The position numbers and the translations under genes were made by a program. Of a stretch of 64,000 nucleotides of DNA, positions 26,242 through 34,458 are shown in pieces (position 1 is the first letter of the stretch; the number at the start of each line of letters is the position of its first letter). Location of the stretch: positions 67,900 through 131,899 of the forward strand of contig NZ_LMSL01000006.1 in the NCBI RefSeq assembly GCF_001428405.1. The letters run 5' to 3'. The notes under the pieces are model-generated. The model worked only from the letters and a program-made list of their open reading frames with translations. It was not told the origin of the DNA and did not search any database. The DNA comes from Frateuria sp. Soil773. Its GTDB lineage: Bacteria; Pseudomonadota; Gammaproteobacteria; Xanthomonadales; Rhodanobacteraceae.

Positions 26242-28260
26242 ATGCGTTCCATATCAAGCCATCTGCTCTCGTGCCTCGTCCTGTTCGGCGTGCTGCTGGC
26301 CGCCCCTGCGCGGGCGGACATCGCGCTGTCCGCCAGGCAGATCGGCATGCCGGGCGTGAAGCTGCAGAACGTCGCCGTGCAGATCGGCGAGGACGGCGAG
26401 GGCGGCCTGCGCGTGAAGCTGCAGGCGGGCAAGGCCGAGGTCGCCGCGATGGGCTGGAAGCGGGTCGGCCTGACCCTGGACGGCAACCTGCGCCGCGACC
26501 CGCAACTGCGCTGGCTGCTGAGCGGAGCGCTGAAGCTGCAGGGGGCGGCGGGCGGCGCCCTGAGCGACGCCACGCTCGATGTGGTGATCGACGAGGGCGC
26601 CAACACGCTGCAGGCCACCATCGGCCAGTCCAAGGCGACGGCCAGCGCGTGGATGCCGCTGGACCAGCCCAGCCATGCGCAGATCACCTTGCAGAACCTG
26701 CCGGCCGGCTGGCTGCAGGGGCTGCTCGGCACGGTATGGTCGGGGCGGGTCACGGGCGGCCGGCTGGACGCCTCGCTGGCGCTGGACGTGCGCGGCAAGG
26801 GCATCCAGTCCTCCGGCCAGTTCAGCCTCGACGGCGCGGGCTTCGACACGCCGGCCGGCACGCTGGCCGGGCAGGGCGTGAAGGGCGCGGGCCGGATCGG
26901 CATCGACACCACCGGCGGGCCGGCGCGGATCGACCTGGACGCCGTCCTGCGCGGCGGCGAGCTGCTGCTCGGCCCGCTGTACGCGAAGCTGCCGGCGCAC
27001 CCGGTGCAATTGGGCCTGGGCGCCACGGCCAGGAATGGCGGCTTCGAGCTGGGGCGGCTGCACGTCGGCGACGCCGATGCGCTGCAACTGGACGGCGCGC
27101 TCGCCTTCGACGCCAAGGGCGCGCTTTCCCGGCTGCGGCTGGACCGTTTCCAGGCCCGCTTCCCGGCCGCCTACCAGCGCTACGGCCAGGCCTGGCTCGC
27201 CACGCTGGGGCTGCGCGAGATGCGCATCGCCGGCAACCTGAGCGGCAGCCTGGACCTGCGCGAGGACGGCCTGCACGCCTTCGCGTTCGACACCGACGGG
27301 CTGGATGTCGCCGACGGCGATGGCCGCCTCGCGATGAGCGGCCTGCGCGGCGGGCTGGACTGGTCGGTCGCGGGCTCGCGGCCGGCCACCACGCTGGCCT
27401 GGCGGCAACTGATGGTCTACCGGATGGCGAACGGCGCCGCGCAGTCGCGCTGGCAAAGCAGGGACGGCACGCTGAGCCTGCAGCGCCCGCTCGAAGTGCC
27501 GCTGCTGAACGGCCGGCTGCGCGTGGGCAACCTGGACTGGCGCCCGGCGGCGGCCAAGGGGCAGCGGCTGGCCACCTCGCTGACCCTGAGCGGCGTGGAC
27601 ATGGCCGCCTTCAGCAAGGCGGTGGGCTGGCCGCAGTTCCCCGGCACCCTCGGCGGCGCGATCCCCTCGCTGCGCTGGGTGGACAACCGCTTCGAACTGG
27701 CCGGCGGCCTGTCGATGAACGTGTTCGACGGCTTCGTCGACATCACCCGGCTTTCGCTGCAGGACCCGTTCGGGGCGAGCCCGGTGCTGGCCGGCGACCT
27801 GAGCCTGCGCCAGCTCGACCTCGGGGCGCTCACCAGCGTGTTCGACTTCGGCAACATCACCGGGCGGCTGGACGGTTCGATCGACAAGCTGCGCCTGGTG
27901 AACTGGAACCCGGTGGCGTTCGACGCGAAGCTGCTCGCCGGCAGCGGCGGGCGGATCAGCCAGCGCGCGGTGAACAACCTCACCTCGGTCGGCGGCGGCG
28001 GCGTGGCGGCGGGCCTGCAGGGCGCGGTGCTGAAACTGTTCAAGACCTTCGGCTACAAGCGCATCGGCCTCAACTGCGTGCTGCAGGATTCGGTCTGCCA
28101 CATGAGCGGCCTGGAACGCGACGGAGACGGCTACACTATCGTCGAGGGCAGCGGCCTGCCGCGGCTGCAGGTGATCGGCCACCAGCAGAACGTCGACTGG
28201 CCGACCCTGGTGCGCCGCCTGAAGGCGGCCACCGAAGGCAACGGCCCGCAGATCCGCTGA
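26242..28260 (+). CDS. ydbH: YdbH-family AsmA-like envelope protein (intermembrane phospholipid transport)
   Basis: A 672-residue protein matching the YdbH (DctA-YdbH) family, AsmA-like proteins with a predicted repeating-beta-groove fold. In E. coli, YdbH, TamB and YhdP jointly carry phospholipids to the outer membrane. Repetitive amphipathic strands run through the whole length, and the C-terminal family region is clear (LNCVLQDSVCHMSGLERDGDGYTIVEGSGLPRLQVIG, read in two parts around residues 610-650). E. coli YdbH is about 880 residues, so this copy is shorter. Its N terminus (MRSISSHLLSCLVLFGVLLAAPARA-DI) resembles a cleavable signal peptide rather than a long anchor. The ATG at 26242 follows GGCGGGA. 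The YdbL-like lipoprotein gene follows 27 bases later. Confidence 0.8.
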   Translation: MRSISSHLLSCLVLFGVLLAAPARADIALSARQIGMPGVKLQNVAVQIGEDGEGGLRVKLQAGKAEVAAMGWKRVGLTLDGNLRRDPQLRWLLSGALKLQGAAGGALSDATLDVVIDEGANTLQATIGQSKATASAWMPLDQPSHAQITLQNLPAGWLQGLLGTVWSGRVTGGRLDASLALDVRGKGIQSSGQFSLDGAGFDTPAGTLAGQGVKGAGRIGIDTTGGPARIDLDAVLRGGELLLGPLYAKLPAHPVQLGLGATARNGGFELGRLHVGDADALQLDGALAFDAKGALSRLRLDRFQARFPAAYQRYGQAWLATLGLREMRIAGNLSGSLDLREDGLHAFAFDTDGLDVADGDGRLAMSGLRGGLDWSVAGSRPATTLAWRQLMVYRMANGAAQSRWQSRDGTLSLQRPLEVPLLNGRLRVGNLDWRPAAAKGQRLATSLTLSGVDMAAFSKAVGWPQFPGTLGGAIPSLRWVDNRFELAGGLSMNVFDGFVDITRLSLQDPFGASPVLAGDLSLRQLDLGALTSVFDFGNITGRLDGSIDKLRLVNWNPVAFDAKLLAGSGGRISQRAVNNLTSVGGGGVAAGLQGAVLKLFKTFGYKRIGLNCVLQDSVCHMSGLERDGDGYTIVEGSGLPRLQVIGHQQNVDWPTLVRRLKAATEGNGPQIR

Positions 28261-28287
28261 TTCCCCATTCCCCCCATGGAGCCCGTC

Positions 28288-28893
28288 ATGCGCAAGTTCG
28301 TCTACGTCCTGCTGACCACGCTGCTGGTCGCGCTGGTGGGTTGCGTGACCATCAACGTCTACTTTCCCGAGGCGGCGGCGCAGAAGGCCGCCGACCGCTT
28401 CATCGGCACGGTGATCGACGACGGCCAGGCGCCGGCGGCCGGCAACCGCGACGACCGGCCGGCGCCGCCGAAGCAGGACCGGCAGCCGTCGGCGATGCTG
28501 CTGGATCTGCTGGTTCCCGCCGCACAGGCCGCCGAGACCCCGGACGTGCGCATCCAGACCGCCGCCACCGAGGCGATCCGCGGCCGCATGAAGGCACGCT
28601 ACCAGGATGTGCTGCAGAGCCTGCTCGCCAGCGGCGCGGTCGGCTTCACCGGCGACGGCCTGGTCGCCGTGCGCGACGCCGGCAAGGTGCCGCTCAGCCA
28701 GCGCGCGCAGGTGAACGCCGCGGTGGCGGACGAGAACCGCGACCGCAACGCGCTCTACCGCGAGGTGGCTTCGGCCAACAACCACCCGGAATGGGAGCCG
28801 CAGATCCGCGCCACCTTCGCCAAGGGCTGGATCGAGCGCGCGCATGCGGGCTGGTATTATCAGGACGCCGCAGGCGCCTGGAAGAAGAAATAG
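28288..28893 (+). CDS. ydbL: YdbL (DUF1318) lipoprotein with YnbE-like N-terminal segment
   Basis: A 201-residue lipoprotein. The lipobox is LVALVGC with Cys19. Directly after it, VTINVYFPEAAAQKAADRFI resembles the ITIN strand of the small lipoprotein YnbE. After a Pro-rich linker (residues ~50-85), the C-terminal half is a DUF1318/YdbL domain (ADENRDRNALYREVASANNH, FAKGWIERAHAGWYYQ, WKKK). In E. coli ynbE and ydbL are separate genes in the ydbH operon and assist YdbH. Here they appear merged; that reading is inference. I prefer the ATG at 28288, which has GGAG seven bases upstream, over the ATG at 28276. Confidence 0.82.
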   Translation: MRKFVYVLLTTLLVALVGCVTINVYFPEAAAQKAADRFIGTVIDDGQAPAAGNRDDRPAPPKQDRQPSAMLLDLLVPAAQAAETPDVRIQTAATEAIRGRMKARYQDVLQSLLASGAVGFTGDGLVAVRDAGKVPLSQRAQVNAAVADENRDRNALYREVASANNHPEWEPQIRATFAKGWIERAHAGWYYQDAAGAWKKK

Positions 28894-28928
28894 GCTTTCC
28901 GGCCGCCCGCAACCTTCCACCCGATTGC

Positions 28929-28964
28929 CGCGCCCGGGTCAGCCGATCCGGGCGCGCGCGTTTT
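28929..28964 (+). terminator. Intrinsic terminator after the ydbH-ydbL pair
   Basis: A 12-bp stem (arms 28929-28940 and 28945-28956, loop AGCC, one G-T pair) is followed by CGCGTTTT. The terminal Ts are four bases long and separated from the stem by a short CGCG. Confidence 0.7.
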
Positions 28965-28997
28965 GTCGCAAGAGACCGGAACGGTACGCCGAGCCCC

Positions 28998-30308
28998 ATG
29001 AAAGAATTCGAAGCCGAAATCACCGACCTCAGCCACGATGGCAAGGGCGTCGCCCGCATCGACGGCAAGGCCGTGTTCGTCAGCGGCGCGCTGCTCGGCG
29101 AGCAGGTGCGCCTGCGCATCCGCAAGCGCCACCGCAATTTCGACGAGGCCGAGGTGGCCGAGCTGCTCACCCGCTCGCCGCATCGGGTCGAGCCGAAGTG
29201 CCGGCATTTCGGCCAGTGCGGCGGCTGCTCGCTGCAGCACCTGGACGCCGAGGCGCAGATCGCGGTGAAGCAGCGCGCGCTGGCCGACAACTTCGCGCGG
29301 ATCGGCAAGGTCGAGCCGCAGTCCTGGCTGCCGCCGCTCACCGACGAAGCCTGGGGCTATCGTCGCAAGGGGCGCCTGTCGGTGCGCGCGGTGGCGAAGA
29401 AGGGACGCGTGCTGGTCGGCTTCCGCGAGGAGAGCAACCCGCGCTTCGTCGCCGACATCGACCAGTGCGAAGTGGTGCATCCGGCGCTGGGGCCGAAGAT
29501 CGGCCTGCTCGCCGAACTGATCGGCACGATGGACGCCGCCGCCGACATCGCGCAGATCGAGTTCGCCGCCGGCGACGACACGGTCGCCCTGGTGTTCCGC
29601 CACCTGCAGCCGCTGAGCGAGCGCGACCGCGCCGCGCTGGTCGGGTTCGGCCAGCGGCACGGCTTCGCCATCTACCTGCAGCCGGGCGGCATCAGCAGCG
29701 TGCATCCGCTGTGGCCGGAGCAGCCGCGGCTGGCCTTCCGCATCCCGGCCGGCGCGGACGCCGGCGACGTGGAGCTGGAGTTCCAGCCGCTGGACTTCGT
29801 GCAGGTCAATGCCGGCATGAACCGCCGCATGCTGGCGCGCGCGCTGGAACTGCTCGACCCGCAGCCGGCCGACCGCGTGCTCGACCTGTTCTGCGGGCTG
29901 GGCAACTTCACCCTGCCGCTGGCGCGCCGCGTCGCCGAGGTGGCGGGCGTGGAAGGCGAGCACGGGCTGGTGGCGCGGGCCGCCGACAATGCCGCGCGCA
30001 ACGGCATCGCCAACGCGCGCTTCCACGTCGCCAACCTGTTCGAGGACCAGCGCGGCGCCGAGTGGGCACGCCAGCCCTGGGACAAGCTGCTGCTCGACCC
30101 GCCGCGTGCCGGCGCCGACAAGGTGCTCGACTACCTGCCGCACAAGGCGACGCAGCGCATCGTCTACGTCTCCTGCCACCCGGCCTCGCTGGCGCGCGAC
30201 GCCGGCATCCTGGTGCACAGGCACGGCTTCCGGCTGGTTTCGGCGGGGGTGATGGACATGTTCCCGCATACGGCGCACGTGGAGTCGATTGCGCTGTTCG
30301 AGCGGTAA
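28998..30308 (+). CDS. rlmD: 23S rRNA (uracil(1939)-C(5))-methyltransferase
   Basis: A 436-residue SAM-dependent methyltransferase that makes m5U1939. An N-terminal TRAM domain (EITDLSHDGKGVARIDGKAVF) is followed by the [4Fe-4S]-binding cysteines CRHFGQCGGC plus a later Cys in IDQCEVVHP. The Rossmann-fold domain carries DLFCGLGNFTLPLA (SAM-binding), LLDPPRAG and the catalytic Cys393 in YVSCHPASLARD. The ATG at 28998 is about 35 bases after a terminator, so it is probably transcribed separately. An intergenic repeat cluster follows it. Confidence 0.94.
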   Translation: MKEFEAEITDLSHDGKGVARIDGKAVFVSGALLGEQVRLRIRKRHRNFDEAEVAELLTRSPHRVEPKCRHFGQCGGCSLQHLDAEAQIAVKQRALADNFARIGKVEPQSWLPPLTDEAWGYRRKGRLSVRAVAKKGRVLVGFREESNPRFVADIDQCEVVHPALGPKIGLLAELIGTMDAAADIAQIEFAAGDDTVALVFRHLQPLSERDRAALVGFGQRHGFAIYLQPGGISSVHPLWPEQPRLAFRIPAGADAGDVELEFQPLDFVQVNAGMNRRMLARALELLDPQPADRVLDLFCGLGNFTLPLARRVAEVAGVEGEHGLVARAADNAARNGIANARFHVANLFEDQRGAEWARQPWDKLLLDPPRAGADKVLDYLPHKATQRIVYVSCHPASLARDAGILVHRHGFRLVSAGVMDMFPHTAHVESIALFER

Positions 30309-30347
30309 GACCAGGGCATGGATCGGCGTTCCTGCTCCGATACTGGT

Positions 30348-30522
30348 ATTCCAGCACCGTCATTCCCGCCTCGCATTCCAGCACCGTCATTCCGGCGGCT
30401 CTCAACGGCCGCAGGGCCGGTCAAGCCGGAATCCAGTGAAGCATGCGTGCACAGCACACGAAACAGGTTTTGCGTGCTTCGCACGAGCAGTCGACTGGAT
30501 TCCGGCTTTCGCCGGAATGACG
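30348..30522. repeat. REP-like repeat cluster A (27-bp tandem, composite palindrome, inverted simple palindrome)
   Basis: Three parts lie in the 272-bp gap between rlmD and the CYTH gene. First, a 27-bp tandem starting ATTCCAGCACCGTCATTCC at 30348 and again at 30375. Second, a composite element (30385-30436): CGTCATTCCGGCG, then an inner hairpin CGGCC-GCAG-GGCCG, then AAGCCGGAATCCAG. Third, a simple hairpin in inverse orientation (30495-30522): CTGGATTCCGGC-TTTC-GCCGGAATGACG. The composite is the simple hairpin with an extra module in its loop. The same family recurs at 36.3, 41.7 and 60.2 kb. Confidence 0.85.
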
Positions 30523-30580
30523 CGCGGAGGCCATCCGCACCGCTCTTTGCCCGCACCGCCCTTCGAGAGACAAGACACCC

Positions 30581-31105
30581 ATGCCCATCGAGATCGAACG
30601 GAAATTCCTGCTGAGCGGCGACGGCTGGCGCGCCCGGGTGGAACGCAGCGAACGCATCGCGCAGGGCTACCTGGTCGGCGCGCAGGCGATCCATGACGGC
30701 AGCGCGCGCGCCTCGGTGCGGGTGCGCCGCAGCGGCGGGCGGGCATGGCTCAACGTCAAGGCCGCGCGGTTGGGCGTGGAGCGTGCCGAGTACGAAGTGC
30801 CGCTGCCGCCGGACGAGGCCGACGAGATGCTCGCCACACTGTGCGACGGCGTGCTGGAGAAGGTCCGCCACTACGCGACGGTCGATGGCGCGTTGTTCGA
30901 GATCGACGAGTTCCTGGGCGCCAACGCGGGCCTGGTGGTGGCCGAGATCGAGCTGCCGGCGGCCGACGCGCCGTTCCCGCGCCCGGACTGGCTGGGCCGC
31001 GAGGTGAGCGCGCTGGCGCGCTACTACAATGTCAACCTGATCGCGCACCCCTATGCCGAATGGTCGGCGGCCGAGCGCGAGGCCGCCGACGGAGAACCCG
31101 CCTGA
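30581..31105 (+). CDS. CYTH domain protein (inorganic triphosphatase / class IV adenylate cyclase family)
   Basis: A 174-residue single-domain CYTH protein. The N-terminal signature EIERKFLL is present, and the tunnel's basic and acidic residues recur along alternating strands (SVRVRRSGGRAWLNVKAAR, AEYEVPLP, KVRHYATVDGALFEIDEFLG, LVVAEIELP). Family members hydrolyse triphosphate compounds or, rarely, make cAMP. A lone short CYTH protein of this type is most often an inorganic triphosphatase, but this cannot be decided from sequence. Its stop overlaps the nagZ start by one base, and it is the first gene of a five-gene run. Confidence 0.87.
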   Translation: MPIEIERKFLLSGDGWRARVERSERIAQGYLVGAQAIHDGSARASVRVRRSGGRAWLNVKAARLGVERAEYEVPLPPDEADEMLATLCDGVLEKVRHYATVDGALFEIDEFLGANAGLVVAEIELPAADAPFPRPDWLGREVSALARYYNVNLIAHPYAEWSAAEREAADGEPA

Positions 31106-32121
31106 TGCTGCTGATCGGCCTGGCCGGCACCGAAGTCGCCGAGCATGAACGCGCCTGGCTCGCCGCGCCCGGCGTCGCCGGCGTGATCCTGTTCGCCCGC
31201 AACTACGCCAGCCGCGAGCAACTGCTCGCGCTCACCGGGGCCATCCGCGACACCGGCGGCGAGCACCTGCTGATCGCGGTGGACCAGGAAGGCGGCCCGG
31301 TGCAGCGCTTCCGCGACGGCTTCACCCGCCTGCCGGCGCTGTCCAGGATCGGCGCGGTCTACGACCGCGACCCGGAGGAGGCCGTCCGCCTGGCCGAGGA
31401 ACACGCCTGGGTGATGGCGAGTGAATTGCGCGCCAGCGGCGTGGACTTCAGCTTCGCGCCGGTCGCGGACCTGGCGCGCGGCAACGCGGCGATCGGCCCG
31501 CGCGCCTTCCACGCCGATCCCGAGGCGGCGGCCGAGCTGGCCGCCGCCTACGTGCGCGGCATGCACCTGGGCGGCATGGCCGCGGTGCTCAAGCATTTCC
31601 CCGGCCACGGCTCGGTCGCGGCCGACACGCACAAGGCGAAGGCGGTCGACCCGCGCGACCTGGACGCCATCCGCGCCGCCGACCTGCGCCCGTTCGCCGA
31701 GGCGATGGCGGCGCATGCCGAGGCGGTGATGATGGCCCACGTCGTCTATCCCGCCGTGGACACGCAGCCGGCCGGCTACTCGCCGGCGTGGATCGGGCAG
31801 GTGCTGCGCCGGGAACTGGGTTTCGCCGGCGTGGTGATCAGCGACGACATCAGCATGGCCGCGGCGGGCGTGGCCGGCAGCGTGGCCGGCCGCGTGCAGG
31901 CGCATCTGGCGGCCGGCTGCGACCTGGTGCTGGCCTGCTTCCCGGACGTGGTGGAGGAGGCGATCGCCGCCGTGCCCGCGCCGCCGGCCGACGCGGCCGG
32001 AAAGCTGGCGCCGCTGCGCGGCGCCGTCGGTGCCACCTGGGCCGGACTGCTCGACAACCCGCAGCGCGACCGCTTCGTCGCGCGCATCACGGCGCTCGAT
32101 AGCCACGAGGGAAACGCATGA
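31105..32121 (+). CDS. nagZ: Beta-N-acetylhexosaminidase (peptidoglycan recycling)
   Basis: A 338-residue cytoplasmic GH3 enzyme that removes N-acetylglucosamine from GlcNAc-anhydromuropeptides. It shows VDQEGGPVQRF, the catalytic-loop KHFPGHGSVAADTHK (His/Asp general acid/base dyad) and the nucleophile region ISDDISMAA (Asp247/Asp248). The ATG at 31105 overlaps the previous stop by one base and has GGAGAA upstream. hpt starts inside its stop codon (ATGA). In Pseudomonas the neighbouring gene is also an MTIP phosphorylase, as here three genes later. In other bacteria NagZ products control AmpC beta-lactamase induction; no ampR/ampC is seen here. Confidence 0.94.
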   Translation: MLLIGLAGTEVAEHERAWLAAPGVAGVILFARNYASREQLLALTGAIRDTGGEHLLIAVDQEGGPVQRFRDGFTRLPALSRIGAVYDRDPEEAVRLAEEHAWVMASELRASGVDFSFAPVADLARGNAAIGPRAFHADPEAAAELAAAYVRGMHLGGMAAVLKHFPGHGSVAADTHKAKAVDPRDLDAIRAADLRPFAEAMAAHAEAVMMAHVVYPAVDTQPAGYSPAWIGQVLRRELGFAGVVISDDISMAAAGVAGSVAGRVQAHLAAGCDLVLACFPDVVEEAIAAVPAPPADAAGKLAPLRGAVGATWAGLLDNPQRDRFVARITALDSHEGNA

Positions 32122-32666
32122 CCACTCCAAACCCGTCGCTGGCCGATGCGCTGGCCCATGCCGATGTCCTGTTCGAGCGCGCCGAGCTGGAAAGCGTGAT
32201 CGCCGACCTGGGCCGGCAGATCGACGCCGCGCTGGACGGCGAGCGCGCAGTGTTCCTCACCGTGATGAACGGCGCGCTGATGTTCGCCGGCCAGCTCGCG
32301 CTGTCGATCCGCACCGACCTGGAATTCGACTACGTGCACGCCACCCGCTACCGCGGCGCCACCAGCGGCAGCGAGCTGCACTGGCTGCGCGAGCCGGCGG
32401 CCGAGCTGCGCGGGCGCACCGTGCTGCTGGTGGACGACATCCTCGACGAGGGCCATACGCTGAAGGCGGTGCGCGACGACTGCCTGCGCCGCGGTGCCAG
32501 GCGCGTGCTGATCGCCAGCCTGTGCAGCAAGCGGCACGACCGCGTGGTCGAGGGCATCGCCTCCGACTTCAACGGCGTCGAGCTGCCCGACCGCTACGTG
32601 TTCGGCTACGGCATGGATTACCACGAACAGGGCCGCAACCTGCCGGCCATCTACGCGCTGCGCTGA
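32118..32666 (+). CDS. hpt: Hypoxanthine-guanine phosphoribosyltransferase
   Basis: A 182-residue purine salvage enzyme converting hypoxanthine or guanine plus PRPP to IMP or GMP. The PRPP-binding motif is VLLVDDILDEGHTLKAV (about residues 110-126). The flexible loop region LHWLREP and the purine-binding C-terminal FGYGMDYHEQGRNLPAIY are present. The ATG lies within the nagZ stop (four-base ATGA overlap). Two genes later the same transcript encodes MTIP, which releases hypoxanthine, so the two form a logical salvage pair. Confidence 0.92.
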   Translation: MTTPNPSLADALAHADVLFERAELESVIADLGRQIDAALDGERAVFLTVMNGALMFAGQLALSIRTDLEFDYVHATRYRGATSGSELHWLREPAAELRGRTVLLVDDILDEGHTLKAVRDDCLRRGARRVLIASLCSKRHDRVVEGIASDFNGVELPDRYVFGYGMDYHEQGRNLPAIYALR

Positions 32667-32689
32667 ATCCGGCGCCACCGGAGCTTTGC

Positions 32690-33232
32690 ATGGTCATCCT
32701 CGGTATTTCCGGCAGCCTGCGCCGGGCCTCGTTCAACACCGCGCTGCTGCACGCCGCGCGGGAAATGCTGCCGGCGGGTACGCGCCTCGCCATCCATGAC
32801 CTGCACGGCCTGCCGCTGTTCGACCAGGACGTGGAGGAGCAGGGCGACCCCGCGCCGGTCGCCGCGCTGAAGGACGCGGTGGCGCAGGCCGACGCCCTGC
32901 TGCTGGCCTGTCCCGAATACAACGGCGGCATCACCGGCGTGCTGAAGAACGCCATCGACTGGGTCTCGCGCCCCGGCATCGCGCGACCCGCCGCGCCGCT
33001 GGCCGGCAAGCGGGTATGCATTGCCGGTGCCAGCCCGGGCGCCACCGGCACGGTGCGCGCGCAGGACCAGTTGCGGCTGGTCCTGCGCCGGGCCGGCGCG
33101 GTGGTCGAGCCGCAGGGCGAGGTGCTGGTGTTCCAGGCGCATACCAAGATCGTCGACGGCCGGCTGGCCGACGAGCGTACCCGCGAACTGCTGGCGCGCC
33201 ACCTCCGCAACTTCCTCGGAACCTTCCCATGA
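32690..33232 (+). CDS. NADPH-dependent FMN reductase family protein
   Basis: A 180-residue flavodoxin-fold protein of the NADPH-dependent FMN reductase family (chromate/azo-reductase-like). The flavin phosphate loop is GISGSLRRASFNTALL (residues 5-20), and the second flavin contact is CPEYNGGITGVLKNAIDW (about 75-92). It is expected to be a soluble oxidoreductase reducing quinones, flavins or xenobiotics; the physiological substrate is unknown. It starts 23 bases after hpt with GGAG upstream and overlaps the MTIP start by four bases. Confidence 0.9.
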   Translation: MVILGISGSLRRASFNTALLHAAREMLPAGTRLAIHDLHGLPLFDQDVEEQGDPAPVAALKDAVAQADALLLACPEYNGGITGVLKNAIDWVSRPGIARPAAPLAGKRVCIAGASPGATGTVRAQDQLRLVLRRAGAVVEPQGEVLVFQAHTKIVDGRLADERTRELLARHLRNFLGTFP

Positions 33233-33981
33233 GCATCCCTTCGATCAGCCTGGCCGTGATCGGCGGCAGCGGCCTGTACGACTTCCCCGGCCTGCTGGAC
33301 CCCGTGCGGCACCGCATCGACACCCCCTACGGCCCGGCTTCCGGCGACGTGGTGGCGGGCGGCTTCGCCGGCAAGCGCATCGCCTTCCTGGCGCGCCACG
33401 GCGAGAGCCACACCCTGCCGCCGCACCGGGTGAACTACCGGGCGAACCTGTGGGCGCTGCACAGCCTGGGCGCGCGGCGGGTGATCGGCGTGAATGCGGT
33501 GGGCGGCATCCGCGACGACATGGGGCCGCGGACCATCGTGGTGCCCGACCAGGTCATCGACTACACCCACGGCCGCTTCACCAGCTTCTGCGACGTGGAA
33601 GGCGCCGAGGTGAAGCACATCGACTTCAGCGAGCCGTACACGGCCTCGCTGCGGCGCGAGCTGCTGGCCGCGGCCGCCCGGGCCGGCATCGCCGCGATCG
33701 ACGGCGGATGCTACGGCGCCACCCAGGGCCCGCGCCTGGAGACCCGCGCGGAGATCGCCCGCATGAAGCGCGACGGCTGCGACCTGGTGGGCATGACCGG
33801 CATGCCCGAAGCGGCGCTGGCCCGCGAGCTGGAGCTGGACTACGCCTGCCTGGCGCTGGTGGCGAACTTCGCCGCCGGCTGCGGCGACGAGGAGGAGATC
33901 AGCATCGAGGAGATCTTCGCGCACCTGGCCGCGGCCACCGCCGAGGTGCCGAACCTGCTGCGGGTCATGCTGGCAGGGTGA
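33229..33981 (+). CDS. S-methyl-5'-thioinosine phosphorylase
   Basis: A 250-residue nucleoside phosphorylase of the MTAP/PNP family. IGGSGLYDFPG near the N terminus binds phosphate, GVNAVGGIRDDMGP and the RHGESHTLPPHRVNYRAN segment complete the phosphate and ribose sites, and GMTGMPEAALARELELDYACLALVANFAAG is the family signature. The closest characterised relative I recall is Pseudomonas aeruginosa PA3004, which degrades methylthioinosine and neighbours nagZ. The conserved nagZ linkage supports MTIP over MTA phosphorylase. Released hypoxanthine would feed the adjacent hpt. Last gene of the run, with an ATGA overlap at its start. Confidence 0.85.
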   Translation: MSIPSISLAVIGGSGLYDFPGLLDPVRHRIDTPYGPASGDVVAGGFAGKRIAFLARHGESHTLPPHRVNYRANLWALHSLGARRVIGVNAVGGIRDDMGPRTIVVPDQVIDYTHGRFTSFCDVEGAEVKHIDFSEPYTASLRRELLAAAARAGIAAIDGGCYGATQGPRLETRAEIARMKRDGCDLVGMTGMPEAALARELELDYACLALVANFAAGCGDEEEISIEEIFAHLAAATAEVPNLLRVMLAG

Positions 33982-34046
33982 GCGGCCAGGAACCGGCCTG
34001 CCGCACTACCGGGTAGCCAATTTGCGATACTGGTAAATCTTCCATA

Positions 34047-34076
34047 TTGCGCTTTGCCCATAAACATGCTGATACT
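34047..34076 (+). promoter_or_regulatory. Possible promoter of the cold-shock gene
   Basis: TTGCGC (34047-34052), 18-base spacer, GATACT (34071-34076). It lies in an AT-richer stretch, unusual in this window. The implied 5' leader of about 85 nt would be of the long type seen in cspA-family genes. Confidence 0.4.
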
Positions 34077-34168
34077 TTCCCTTGTGCCAGGAGCGGCGGA
34101 CCAAGGGGAACATGGTGGTCAGCACAGAAGCCTTGGTGCATCCAGTCCATGATTCAGAGGTTCACGCA

Positions 34169-34375
34169 ATGCGTTTCGGTACGGTCAAATGGTTCAACGA
34201 CGCCAAGGGTTTCGGCTTCATCGCACCTGAGGACGGTGGGGAGGACGTGTTCGTCCATTTCTCGGCGATCAATTCCAAGGGCTTCCGCAGCCTGCAGGAA
34301 GGCCAGCGCGTGAAGTTCGAAGTCACCACGGGCCCCAAGGGCGCGCAGGCTTCGGGCGTGGAAATCGCTGCCTGA
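34169..34375 (+). CDS. Cold-shock domain protein (CspA family)
   Basis: A 68-residue nucleic-acid chaperone consisting of one cold-shock domain. RNP1 is KGFGFI, RNP2 is VFVHFS, and the start [14 protein letters not shown] is typical. I chose the ATG at 34169 because the domain starts there and GAGG is upstream; the frame extends 29 codons further without homology. A strong intrinsic terminator follows, so it is monocistronic with a leader that could fold in a temperature-dependent way, though this is inference from family behaviour. Confidence 0.95.
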   Translation: MRFGTVKWFNDAKGFGFIAPEDGGEDVFVHFSAINSKGFRSLQEGQRVKFEVTTGPKGAQASGVEIAA

Positions 34376-34410
34376 TCAGCTAGTCACCTTGTCGTGATGT
34401 AGAAAGGAAA

Positions 34411-34435
34411 CCCCGCACACCGTGCGGGGTTTTTT
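34411..34435 (+). terminator. Intrinsic terminator after the cold-shock gene
   Basis: An 8-bp stem CCCCGCAC/GTGCGGGG (34411-34418, 34422-34429) is followed by six Ts, and more T-rich sequence continues after a G. This is the most canonical terminator in the window. Confidence 0.92.
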
Positions 34436-34458
34436 GTTTTTCGCCCGGGAGAAGGTTG

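Noticed and set aside
30289..30696. A 135-codon frame running from the end of rlmD through the repeat cluster into the CYTH gene
   Set aside because: It consists of translated repeat sequence and overlaps the CYTH start in another frame; no homology or ribosome binding site.
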